The notes beneath the pieces are model-generated. The model was not told where the DNA came from and did no database searches. It saw nothing but the letters and a program-made list of their open reading frames with translations. From Vibrio sp. qd031 (GTDB lineage Bacteria; Pseudomonadota; Gammaproteobacteria; Enterobacterales; Vibrionaceae): DNA of 64,000 bases. How positions within the stretch are numbered: position 1 is the stretch's first letter; each line of letters begins with the position of its first letter. Below are positions 1 through 8,236 of this stretch, in pieces. A program made the translations under genes and the position numbers. The stretch is taken from contig NZ_JXQD01000018.1 of NCBI RefSeq assembly GCF_002100145.1, positions 62,001 to 126,000 on the forward strand, written 5' to 3'.

Positions 1-848
1 TTCATTTCTTTGCGTAGCCTTCCCATAAAGATAAACATCGCAATTGCGAGACCCAATGCGGCTAACAAGCCAAACTCAAAGTAGTAATATTGGCTTTTTA
101 CATGGCTCTCTACATACACATAGACAAGCGACACGACCAATAAGAAACCACCAAGAAACACCAACACAGAACCGCTATAAACAACATCACGCGACAAATA
201 CAGTGAGCGCTCATTCGCTCCGTGTTGACGACGAATATCCAGTGCGATCAGCGGCGCAATGACCACCAATATCCAACCCAATATCTCTATAAAGAAAGAG
301 TAAAAACTGCCACTCAGAATAGCGGCACTAAATACCAAACCGCCACTGGCAAAAAAGACCACCGCGAACAATGTCAACGGCTTGGCTACCCAGCGACTTA
401 GCTGGTTACGGCGCCAATAACGCTCTACGGCCAGCAATCCAATGATCATCTGAGATAAGTGCACCAGATACAGCTGAGAGCTACTAAGAATTGACCAACG
501 TACCCAATTAAGTTCAATAAATACTATTACGACGCTACTGAGTAGCAGCAAACCATTAAGAGGTCTTAACAGCAACCGTTTACAATCGACATCGGGATCA
601 CTCTTGCGAATCAGCAGTGCAATAAGTGCCGAGGTATACAGCAGGTGCAAACTGAGTAGGTGAGTTAGAAGACCCTTTTCCGAAAATAGCAGATACGCAT
701 AATAACTGAATGCGCCTCCTAACATGATCAGAAGAACGTGTAATGGGTGGGGCATTCCAACGCGTTTGCGATTGATTAATATCACTACAATCAAGACTAG
801 ATGAACTAGCGACGCAATAAAATAACCTAAGCGAATAGCCTCTATCAT
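1..848 (-). CDS. PrsK-like sensor histidine kinase, N-terminal membrane half (partial)
   Basis: Reading the minus strand from the ATG at 848 gives an open frame of about 282 residues that runs off the left edge. It is almost wholly hydrophobic, with at least seven predicted membrane segments. Near residue 215 is the stretch ERSLYLSRDVVYSG, which resembles the junction of the PEP-CTERM/XrtA-associated histidine kinase PrsK (TIGR02916 family). In that family a multi-pass sensor precedes GAF and histidine kinase domains, and its partner PrsR is a sigma-54 activator. The start overlaps the stop of the flippase gene as ATGA, so it is translationally coupled to the exopolysaccharide operon. The kinase domain is outside the window, so the assignment rests on the membrane half and the context. 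An O-antigen ligase-like membrane protein is the main alternative. Confidence 0.68.
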   Translation of the reverse strand, partial: MIEAIRLGYFIASLVHLVLIVVILINRKRVGMPHPLHVLLIMLGGAFSYYAYLLFSEKGLLTHLLSLHLLYTSALIALLIRKSDPDVDCKRLLLRPLNGLLLLSSVVIVFIELNWVRWSILSSSQLYLVHLSQMIIGLLAVERYWRRNQLSRWVAKPLTLFAVVFFASGGLVFSAAILSGSFYSFFIEILGWILVVIAPLIALDIRRQHGANERSLYLSRDVVYSGSVLVFLGGFLLVVSLVYVYVESHVKSQYYYFEFGLLAALGLAIAMFIFMGRLRKEM

Positions 849-2323
849 TGTGTTCTCCAATCTAGCTTCGCAATTTGGTTATTGATTACGTGTACAATGC
901 CAATACACAAATTCCATACTTGGGGTAGTTGATCCCGATAGAAAAAGGACAACAGCAACAAACTAGGCACATACACAGATACCCCAGTGCCAACAGAGAT
1001 TGCAAGAGTGATACCATCACTATATGGCAATTGAGTACACCAGTTCACAGCCCAATACATCAACAACGTTGGTGTGAATACAACAAAACTAAGCTTAGAG
1101 AAAAAACGCAGTCCTACCTCAAGGGTGTATTTGTATACAAAGAGTAAAAATACGCTGAAGATGAGCGCAACGATCGCCCGAATGTATGACAACCCCTCGA
1201 TACCCTGATCTCGGAACAGGTAAAAGCCCGCACAAACCAATGTAATGATCACGCTGTCGAGCACCAACACCAGTTTAAATTTCTCACGCGCAATGAGACT
1301 CGGCATCAAAGGCAAGTACAACATGGCTGACATCATCAACCAGGTAACGTGCTTCACAACGGGTATCGCTTCTAGCCAGTTGGGACCTAGCACCACTTTG
1401 ACAAATAACTCCGCAACCGCAAAAGTGCCAAACGCGCTTGGAACAAGCAGTGCAAAGTTTAAAGCGAGCTGATTACATGCAATATCGCGCATTTTAGTCA
1501 TGCTACTTTTTACTGATGAATACCCAGCGAGAAGTCCACGTTGAAGTGGGAAGGTTATTTCGGTCATAGGAAGCCAACTAAACTCCTGTGCCGTGGAATA
1601 CAGACCTACTGACTTTGTGGAAACCAAATTACCTAACAAAAGAATATCAATCCGCGAGCGCAGGTACCCAAAAATTGATGTCGCTACAGTCCACTTAGAA
1701 AATCGCCACTGCTCCTTCCAATGTTTGCTGCACCAATAAGGTCTGTAAGCGCACAGCCAATACCCAGCGATGACTTCCACAGACTGCAGAACTACAGTGC
1801 CCACAATGAGAGCCCAATAGTTTTGCCATACCAGTGCCAAACCAATGGAAACAATAACAGACACTGTTTTGGACACGATTAGGGTTAAGGTGAGCTGCCG
1901 AAAATTAAACGTCTTTTCTTGCAGGTCGAGCCCGACATTTCTAAACGAGCTAATCAGCAAGTTAAATGAAATAACCGTAAGCACCAAACGCATTTCTGGT
2001 GCGTTAGTATAAGCCGCTAGCAACGGTGCGCTCGCAATTAAGAACATTGTAAAAAGAGCTCGAATTGCAATATTAAGGGACCATACACTGCTGATTTGAT
2101 CCGGCGTTAAGTTATCTTTAACTAAGATATACCTTACTGCACCTGCCTGAGAGAGTGCGGCAAAAAGGGAAACAAAAAAGGTGGCCAAAGCAACGACACC
2201 AAAGTCTGATACGTCGAGTAGACGTAGCAGAATTAACGTGCTGCATATACCAATTAACCGGTTGTACCACTTAGCGACAAGTGCCCATTTTGCGCCACTA
2301 AGCATTCCTTGTTGTACTGACAT
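845..2323 (-). CDS. Wzx-type oligosaccharide flippase (lipopolysaccharide biosynthesis protein)
   Basis: This 492-residue polytopic protein has about 12-14 hydrophobic segments and a short basic N-terminus (SGAKWALVAKWYNRL). Both are typical of WzxC-like members of the MOP exporter superfamily, as is its length. It should flip lipid-linked repeat units of the exopolysaccharide across the inner membrane. It lies between the XrtA-associated ATPase gene (29 nt gap) and the PrsK-like gene (ATGA overlap), so it belongs to the leftward arm of the locus. No separate Wzy polymerase was recognised in the window. Substrate specificity cannot be read from the sequence. Confidence 0.85.
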   Translation of the reverse strand: MSVQQGMLSGAKWALVAKWYNRLIGICSTLILLRLLDVSDFGVVALATFFVSLFAALSQAGAVRYILVKDNLTPDQISSVWSLNIAIRALFTMFLIASAPLLAAYTNAPEMRLVLTVISFNLLISSFRNVGLDLQEKTFNFRQLTLTLIVSKTVSVIVSIGLALVWQNYWALIVGTVVLQSVEVIAGYWLCAYRPYWCSKHWKEQWRFSKWTVATSIFGYLRSRIDILLLGNLVSTKSVGLYSTAQEFSWLPMTEITFPLQRGLLAGYSSVKSSMTKMRDIACNQLALNFALLVPSAFGTFAVAELFVKVVLGPNWLEAIPVVKHVTWLMMSAMLYLPLMPSLIAREKFKLVLVLDSVIITLVCAGFYLFRDQGIEGLSYIRAIVALIFSVFLLFVYKYTLEVGLRFFSKLSFVVFTPTLLMYWAVNWCTQLPYSDGITLAISVGTGVSVYVPSLLLLSFFYRDQLPQVWNLCIGIVHVINNQIAKLDWRTQ

Positions 2324-2352
2324 CTCTTTACATCCTACATAGAGTACAGTGT

Positions 2353-3456
2353 TTACTTACTGGTATTGATTAATGATGCGATCCAGTGCTTTTGGGTCAA
2401 TGGGCTTGGTGTCTTAGTTGAGGTTACATCGGCTTCCTGATTCTGTGTGGAGGAGCTATGGTGTCCGTTTTGGGCCAATGTGTTTTGATGATTTTCAATT
2501 AATTTTTCCAACTGCCTAACCGTTTCTAATTTAGTGGCAATTAGCTCACTAAACGCCCGTTGTAAATCCTGATAGTCACGACTTTCTAACGCGGTTGAAA
2601 CGACCGATTTCATGAGCGGCTCAGAAGCACGAGGACTGATAGACCCCGATACTTCCTCGTTCATTTCTTCGACCACGGTCGCAACTAATGCTTCGTCTAC
2701 CGTATCGACTTCTTCTAAGTACGCGGCCAACAGTAAACGGTCCATCAATATGTTAATTTTTCTAGGTATTCCGCTACTGACCTTATTAATTGGAGTAAAA
2801 ATATCTGCGTCAATTTGGGGATGATTCTTCCAACCCACTTGGTTCAATCGATGCAAAATGTATTGCTCTGTCTGTCCTTTATCGAGCGCCTTGAGGTGAC
2901 AAGAGGCAATAATTCGCTGACGAAACTGCTCCATTTGAGGCAGTTCAATAATCGATTTTAATTCCTCTTGGCCAAGTAAGAAGCTTTGAATAAGAGGTTG
3001 ATCATTCACATTTAAATTTGACAGCATTCTCAGCTCTTCAACCGTCTCTGCTGGCAGGTTTTGCGCTTCGTCTACGATTAATAGCGCTCTTTTTCCAGCT
3101 GCATTAAGCTGAAGTAGAGCTTTCTCAATTTTTTTAATTTTCTCGCCTTTAGAAAGCGTCTCCGATTCGATGGAAAACTTGCTGCAAACTAGGCTAAGCA
3201 GCTCATCTGGGTTGAGATTGGTCGTCACCAATTGAACAACGTGTATCGAGTTATCAACTTGGGCAACGAGATTTTTTGCGATGGTTGTTTTACCGCTACC
3301 TATTGGCCCTGTAATGACAATAAACCCTTCTCCCAAAGACATCCCATATTCTAGGTAGCTAAGTGCCTTCTTATGATGCGGACTTGAGAAAAAAAACTTT
3401 GGCTCAGGGCTAAGTTTAAAAGGGCGATCGTCGAAGCCGAAATGCTGTTCATACAT
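2353..3456 (-). CDS. XrtA/PEP-CTERM system-associated AAA ATPase (ExeA-like)
   Basis: The protein has 367 residues. The N-terminal MYEQHFGFDDRPFKLSPEP is the hallmark opening of ExeA/GspA-like ATPases. Walker A is GPIGSGKTT (50-58) and Walker B is ALLIVDEAQ (124-132), followed by an AAA_22-type core. The C-terminal roughly 100 residues are low-complexity and probably flexible. The family (TIGR03015) occurs almost only in exosortase/EPS loci. It is inferred to power assembly or regulation of polysaccharide export, but its mechanism is not established. The start ATG is one nucleotide after the stop of the upstream beta-barrel gene (TAGTATG), indicating tight coupling. Confidence 0.9.
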   Translation of the reverse strand: MYEQHFGFDDRPFKLSPEPKFFFSSPHHKKALSYLEYGMSLGEGFIVITGPIGSGKTTIAKNLVAQVDNSIHVVQLVTTNLNPDELLSLVCSKFSIESETLSKGEKIKKIEKALLQLNAAGKRALLIVDEAQNLPAETVEELRMLSNLNVNDQPLIQSFLLGQEELKSIIELPQMEQFRQRIIASCHLKALDKGQTEQYILHRLNQVGWKNHPQIDADIFTPINKVSSGIPRKINILMDRLLLAAYLEEVDTVDEALVATVVEEMNEEVSGSISPRASEPLMKSVVSTALESRDYQDLQRAFSELIATKLETVRQLEKLIENHQNTLAQNGHHSSSTQNQEADVTSTKTPSPLTQKHWIASLINTSK

Positions 3457-3457
3457 A

Positions 3458-4921
3458 CTAAAAGTCCAATTTTATGTTTGCTGACGCTCGAATTTCATCG
3501 TAGTTGAAACGTCCAACGCTAGAGTCTCGGTGCAGGTAGCTCAGCTCAAAATCACTGGAAATACTTCTTGATAGCTGGTGATTCAGTGTTGCTTTATAGC
3601 GCTGATAAAAGTCGTCTTGAGCATTGTTGTCTGCCAGAGTTTGAAAAAAATCGTAATCATCAAAATCAATGCTCAATGCAGAAGACGTTCGGCGCGATAG
3701 CTGATGAGTAACCTTGCCCCCATAGCCCAAAGAAAGATCGCTTTCATCAAGCTCAAGCAGGACAGCCTCAATATCTTCAGTGTCTTTATAACTAACGTAA
3801 AAATTCCACAAGGTTCTGCCAGCGTTAACTTCAACGTTCCAACGCGCTTCTCTCGAGAGGAATATTTCTCCATCTGCGCCACCACCGGATACAAAAGAAT
3901 CCCTATCATAGTTGGTCGGATTTTCGTAATAACTTAATGTGTTGGTCACCTTTCTCGAGCGATGAGAGAGTTCAACATCATAGGCATCTCCAAAGAAACG
4001 TCGATCATAGCTGGCAGCAAAACGGGTATTACTGGTGGACTGGATATTGATTACCCCTCCCCAGTAGTCCTCGTTCTCAGGGTCGTCGGCAATATTGTAA
4101 GAGAGCTCTAAATAATTTAAGCGATTGTACGAATACCGAAGACCACCACCATAATAAAGCGACTCGACATTCTCACCACTTTCTCCAGTGATGTTTTCGT
4201 AGTTGACGCGCACAAGCGGAGCGATATCCCAGGGGGTTTGTATCCCAAGTGATTGTCTCAAAACAATGTACTCTGAATCCAATCCGCTCTGTTTGCCTGT
4301 TCTAACGTCATACGACCAGTCACTTTGCCAAAACAGTACATCGGCGTCATAGCCGTCGGTTGAAAAAAGCGTGACGCCATAGCCCGAGTTATTGCCCAGG
4401 TCATCACTGTTATTATTGATTCGGTAGTAGGCTCGTGAATCTACGTAGGCAGTACCTTGAATAGGATTCGAATAGGTGGCACCAGCCTCCAATTGCGACT
4501 CTTGCACTGTGTTACCAGCGAAAATATCGGTAATCGCATTTTGATCATTAAAACGGGCGACATTATCGATCTGAGCATTAGCATAGAGACCAACACCTTC
4601 AAGCTTGGTCGCATACAGCCAATTTACGTCCATATCTTGATAGGCTGAGTTTTTATCAGAATCATCGCTGTAGATGAACTGCCGGATCTCGTAGTTGCCT
4701 GTTAAGCTGTTCTTGGCCGTTTGATAATCAAAATCCAAACCCGCACCGACATTGAGCACAAATGCACTTTGGGCCTGTTGGCTCTGATTTATGTTGTCAC
4801 TAAAGGTGAGCCCGCCTAAAGCGTAGGGCTGAACGATTTCTGCTGAATGAGCAACACTCGCGCTTAACGCAACAGTCGCTCCAATCGTCATCCACCGCAG
4901 TTCAAACCATTTGATATCCAT
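3458..4921 (-). CDS. XrtA-associated outer-membrane beta-barrel protein (TIGR03016-like)
   Basis: This 487-residue protein has an N-terminal signal peptide (cleavage near SVAHSA-E, about residue 27). The remainder is rich in alternating aromatic/polar strands (for example LNYLELSYN, SFVSGGG) and ends in IKLDF, typical of outer-membrane beta-barrels. Length and position between the tyrosine kinase and ExeA-like ATPase genes match the PEP-CTERM-associated family TIGR03016. It is likely to be the outer-membrane component associated with polysaccharide secretion, although no biochemical role is established for the family. It follows the kinase gene by 20 nt and abuts the ATPase gene. Confidence 0.85.
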   Translation of the reverse strand: MDIKWFELRWMTIGATVALSASVAHSAEIVQPYALGGLTFSDNINQSQQAQSAFVLNVGAGLDFDYQTAKNSLTGNYEIRQFIYSDDSDKNSAYQDMDVNWLYATKLEGVGLYANAQIDNVARFNDQNAITDIFAGNTVQESQLEAGATYSNPIQGTAYVDSRAYYRINNNSDDLGNNSGYGVTLFSTDGYDADVLFWQSDWSYDVRTGKQSGLDSEYIVLRQSLGIQTPWDIAPLVRVNYENITGESGENVESLYYGGGLRYSYNRLNYLELSYNIADDPENEDYWGGVINIQSTSNTRFAASYDRRFFGDAYDVELSHRSRKVTNTLSYYENPTNYDRDSFVSGGGADGEIFLSREARWNVEVNAGRTLWNFYVSYKDTEDIEAVLLELDESDLSLGYGGKVTHQLSRRTSSALSIDFDDYDFFQTLADNNAQDDFYQRYKATLNHQLSRSISSDFELSYLHRDSSVGRFNYDEIRASANIKLDF

Positions 4922-4941
4922 GTACTTTATCGCCCGCTTAT

Positions 4942-5838
4942 TTAACGTTCATGCCCATAGCCGTATCCATAGCCATAACCATAGCCATACGATACGTGCG
5001 AACTTCGAACCACTTTATTCATGATAAAACCAACCGTCATATCAGAACTTAGTTGCGAAGCAGCGGCTTCAACATTGCTCATTTTGGTCCTACCAGGCTC
5101 GATCACTAGCATTGCCTGACCTAAGTGCTTGGAAATGGTTACTGTTTCCACTACCCCTAAAACAGGTGGGCAGTCAAATACGACCATTCGGTTAGCGTAT
5201 CGCGTAGACAGCTCAGCAATCAGCTGTTCCATTTTCTCACTGGCTAACAACTCGTTACTCTCATGGTGCCATGCGCCAGCGGGTAAAATTCGTAAATTAG
5301 CAATGTTAGTGGGATAGATAACCTCACCAATATCGTCAACCTCTCCGGTTAGATAGTCGATGAGTCCTGGCCTAGGTTCAATTTGAAGCAAATTGCTGAC
5401 ATCGGGTTTCAATATATCCGCATCAACGAGTAACACTGTTTTGTCTTTTTCACTGGCTAAACTCAATGCCAAATTCACCGAAGTAAAGGTTTTCCCTTCA
5501 CTCGGAACGGTGCTTGATACCATGACGAGGTTCCCATTAGGCTGAGCTTGAGCCCCTAGCCCAAATGCGTTATAGAGCAGCTTTTGCTTGATCGAACGAT
5601 ACTCATTAGTGATTTCGAGGTTGGTTCTTTCGTTACTGTGATTCACCATGCCCAAGTCTTTGAGCCTTTGTTCATCGATACGCAGTAACTTGGGATCGTT
5701 TAGGTCAATAGGTACCGACACATATTGGTTAGGCTTATCCACCAACTCAACTTGCGGCGCGCTCACCTTGGGCTCACTTGCCTGCATCGCAGGTTTTGAC
5801 TTGGCACGTTTACCCATTGCCTTTTCAATAATACTCAT
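4942..5838 (-). CDS. Polysaccharide-biosynthesis tyrosine kinase (CpsD/BY-kinase, XrtA-associated)
   Basis: From the preferred start this is a 298-residue cytoplasmic BY-kinase. It has Walker A TVPSEGKT (110-117), Walker A' VLLVDADILKPD (135-146) and Walker B VVFDCPP (219-225). The C-terminal tail alternates tyrosine and glycine (six YG units, then HER), the expected autophosphorylation cluster. An upstream in-frame start at 5874 exists. The ATG at 5838 is preferred because it overlaps the upstream stop as ATGA and has an AGGGA ribosome-binding site. With the separate Wzz-like protein encoded just upstream, it forms the two-protein chain-length control system. It matches the PEP-CTERM tyrosine kinase family (TIGR03018). 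Confidence 0.93.
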   Translation of the reverse strand: MSIIEKAMGKRAKSKPAMQASEPKVSAPQVELVDKPNQYVSVPIDLNDPKLLRIDEQRLKDLGMVNHSNERTNLEITNEYRSIKQKLLYNAFGLGAQAQPNGNLVMVSSTVPSEGKTFTSVNLALSLASEKDKTVLLVDADILKPDVSNLLQIEPRPGLIDYLTGEVDDIGEVIYPTNIANLRILPAGAWHHESNELLASEKMEQLIAELSTRYANRMVVFDCPPVLGVVETVTISKHLGQAMLVIEPGRTKMSNVEAAASQLSSDMTVGFIMNKVVRSSHVSYGYGYGYGYGYGHER

Positions 5839-7385
5839 AATTGTGATATCCCTGAGAGTACCGTTGCATGCCATTCGGGCACGATATTAATAAGCACAAA
5901 CCCGATAAACGTACAAAATATTAAAAATAGAATCAGCACAAATAGCATAGTTTTTCGCTTCAATTTTTTGCGCAGGCCTGAGTTTTGAGTGATGGACACA
6001 GCACCAAACACCGGAATACTCGTTTCACGATAGAGCTGCTCTGCCGAAGTAACGACGGGGGATATTTGACTGAGTAAGAAAGACGCCCCCATACCAGCAC
6101 CTAAACCGACAACAAGCACCGCACTCAAAAACAACGGACGCATTGGACCAGATGGTTTAAGCGGAAGCTGTGGTGGATCTATCACTCGGAAAGTAATCTC
6201 ATCAGAGGCAGCGCCTACGCGTTGTGATATTAGGGCCGCTTCTCGTCTTGATAGAAGTTCTTCGTATTTTTCTTTGGTAATACTGTAATTCCGGGTCAGC
6301 GAAGTCAGCTCTGCTTCCACATCCGGCAGGTTACTGACGGTATTTTCGAGCTCTAATATTTTGGTGACTTGCGCTTGAGCTCTAACCTGCAGTGACGCAA
6401 TTTCGGTTCGTAACTGCTGAATGAGCACCGAAAGGTATTGAGACTGCTCGCTATTTAAAATTTCGCCACGACTGGCCGCATTTGCAATCGACAACTGCTT
6501 CTGTGCACGCAGTTCTTCAATCTGTCTTCGGGTTTCTTTAACGTTGGGATGCTTTTCTGTGTATCTGAACAACAGGTCGTCCAAACGTGCTTCTAATAAA
6601 TCCAACCGCGAATCAAACTCGGTCTCTACACCAAACTGGTTTTTAGCCGCTTTGGCTTTTTCTGTTTCCAATCTTTCTTGTGCTGTAAACAGCTGAGTTT
6701 GCTTTTCTTTAATTTCTAGCTCTGTGGATTCAAGAATACCTTTACGCTGCTCAATTTTAGCGTAGTAATTGGCTTCACTACCCGGTGTATAACCTTCATA
6801 ACGTTGCTTGAAAGCTGCAAGATCGGCTTCGGATTCTTCTAGGCGTATTTCGTATTCACGGATTTGATCGTCAATGAACTGACCCGCTTTACTGGTGTCT
6901 TCGCGCTTTTGACCTACGGCACTATCGACAAAGACATCAAGCGCTGACTGAACAATCTTTTTCACATATCTAGGATCACTGCCGACATAGCTTATTGAGA
7001 ACAAGTTCTCACGCCCTGTCGATTTGATCTTAATGTTGTTTTTTAGATCGGTAATTAGAGCCTCATACTCCTCACTGGTTTTGGCTGTCGCCGCTGCGTC
7101 AGAATACCGAATAATGGTCTCAAGATTGCTCCGGCTAAGCAGCGTTTTAACAATCAACGACAATTCCTGTGAAGGATCTGTATTGATCGCTAAGCCTTTG
7201 AGTAGTGGCTGCAAAATTGAACGAGTATCGGCATAAACCCTAGCTTCAGATGTGTACTGGTTGGGCATTAGAGTCACAACACCCCACCCCAATGGACAAA
7301 TCAATAACAGTGAGATCACTAACCAACGTCTTTTTAGCCATGCACCTTGAACTAAATCAAGTAGCGCTTTCAGTTGCTCTTTCAT
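5835..7385 (-). CDS. Wzz/GNVR-type chain-length determinant (XrtA-associated)
   Basis: The protein has 516 residues. One membrane segment lies near residues 20-42 (WLVISLLLICPLGWGVV) and a second near 485-505. Between them is a long periplasmic region rich in predicted coiled coil (roughly residues 170-390). The N-terminal Wzz domain (YTSEARVYADTRS) and C-terminal GNVR-type segment (ITFRVIDPPQLPLKPSGP) fit the PEP-CTERM chain-length family TIGR03007. It sets polymer length and is the activator partner of the adjacent kinase. An AGGAAA ribosome-binding site precedes the ATG. The gene follows the export lipoprotein gene by 9 nt. Confidence 0.93.
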   Translation of the reverse strand: MKEQLKALLDLVQGAWLKRRWLVISLLLICPLGWGVVTLMPNQYTSEARVYADTRSILQPLLKGLAINTDPSQELSLIVKTLLSRSNLETIIRYSDAAATAKTSEEYEALITDLKNNIKIKSTGRENLFSISYVGSDPRYVKKIVQSALDVFVDSAVGQKREDTSKAGQFIDDQIREYEIRLEESEADLAAFKQRYEGYTPGSEANYYAKIEQRKGILESTELEIKEKQTQLFTAQERLETEKAKAAKNQFGVETEFDSRLDLLEARLDDLLFRYTEKHPNVKETRRQIEELRAQKQLSIANAASRGEILNSEQSQYLSVLIQQLRTEIASLQVRAQAQVTKILELENTVSNLPDVEAELTSLTRNYSITKEKYEELLSRREAALISQRVGAASDEITFRVIDPPQLPLKPSGPMRPLFLSAVLVVGLGAGMGASFLLSQISPVVTSAEQLYRETSIPVFGAVSITQNSGLRKKLKRKTMLFVLILFLIFCTFIGFVLINIVPEWHATVLSGISQL

Positions 7386-7394
7386 GGTCGTTTC

Positions 7395-8054
7395 CTAGAA
7401 CCAAGCTTCTGGAATAATGACAATATCGCCCGGTAAAATATCGACATTGGCCGATATTTCACCGTCTTTGACTAAATCGTCCAAACGAATGCCGTATTTG
7501 ATCTGCTTGCCGTTCACAACACGAATAAGGGTTGCTCCATTACCATTTGCGAACTCGGTTAACCCGCCTACTGAGATCATCACATCCAATAATGTCATGT
7601 GTTCTCGATAACTAATGGCCTGCGGCTGCGCCGCCTCACCGATAACGCGTACTTGTTCACTAAATGGCCCTACAAAGCCTTGAACAATAACCGTAACGAT
7701 TGGGTCTCTAACGTACTCAGACAGATAGGACTCTATCTCGCGAGCCAACTCTGTAGGTGTTTTTCCACTTGCATCTAAATCATCAACCAAAGACGTAGAT
7801 AACTTGCCATCAGGTCTAACTTGGAACACGCCTGAAATTTCTGGGTTACCCCAAACGAAAATTTCTAGATTGTCTTGTGGTCCGATTAGATAGTTGTAGT
7901 TATCTATGTCGGTTGTGAGAGAGGGTTGCGCTTTTGCAGAGGGCAACTGTTGGTGTCCCCCGCCACTACTACAAGCAGTTACTAATAATAAAGAACCAAC
8001 AATTACAAGGCCTTTACTAATATTTTTGATTGAAGCATCCATATTTTTGTCCAT
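7395..8054 (-). CDS. Polysaccharide export lipoprotein (Wza-like, XrtA-associated)
   Basis: This 219-residue precursor has a lipoprotein signal ending in LVTAC (lipid-modified Cys28). A polysaccharide-export domain follows (VRPDGKLSTSLVDDL, then YVRDPIVTVIV), and then one SLBB-type domain (LLDVMISVGGLTEFANGN). It is short compared with Wza, as in the PEP-CTERM export family (TIGR03027). It should form the periplasmic/outer-membrane channel for the polysaccharide. This is the first gene of the leftward arm. An internal ATG at 8042 is a possible alternative start, and neither has a strong ribosome-binding site. Confidence 0.92.
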   Translation of the reverse strand: MDKNMDASIKNISKGLVIVGSLLLVTACSSGGGHQQLPSAKAQPSLTTDIDNYNYLIGPQDNLEIFVWGNPEISGVFQVRPDGKLSTSLVDDLDASGKTPTELAREIESYLSEYVRDPIVTVIVQGFVGPFSEQVRVIGEAAQPQAISYREHMTLLDVMISVGGLTEFANGNGATLIRVVNGKQIKYGIRLDDLVKDGEISANVDILPGDIVIIPEAWF

Positions 8055-8236
8055 GTTAATAATTGCTTAAGTAAGAATAACAATTTCAAACAATAATCTT
8101 GTCTCAAAAAACATACATTGCGTTTATTTTTATCCACGTATGCTTGTTTTAACGCTCACTCATTTGCAACGAAAACAAATGTCAGCGGTAAACTTAAATT
8201 AGGGAATCACACTTATGTGTCAACTAAGGAACTAGC
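8055..8236. promoter_or_regulatory. Divergent promoter region of the two exopolysaccharide operons
   Basis: This 182 bp AT-rich region separates the leftward export-lipoprotein operon from the rightward sugar-transferase operon, so both promoters must lie here or overlap the gene ends. A short imperfect dyad (CACAC-TTAT-GTGTC) sits about 25 bp before the sugar-transferase ATG, with AAGGA as its ribosome-binding site. I searched for GG-N10-GC sigma-54 promoters on both strands and found none. PrsR-type sigma-54 control of these two operons is therefore not supported by this region. Confidence 0.55.

Noticed and set aside
8055..8236. Sigma-54 promoters for the divergent exopolysaccharide operons
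   Set aside because: No GG-N10-GC pair with the expected boxes was found on either strand.
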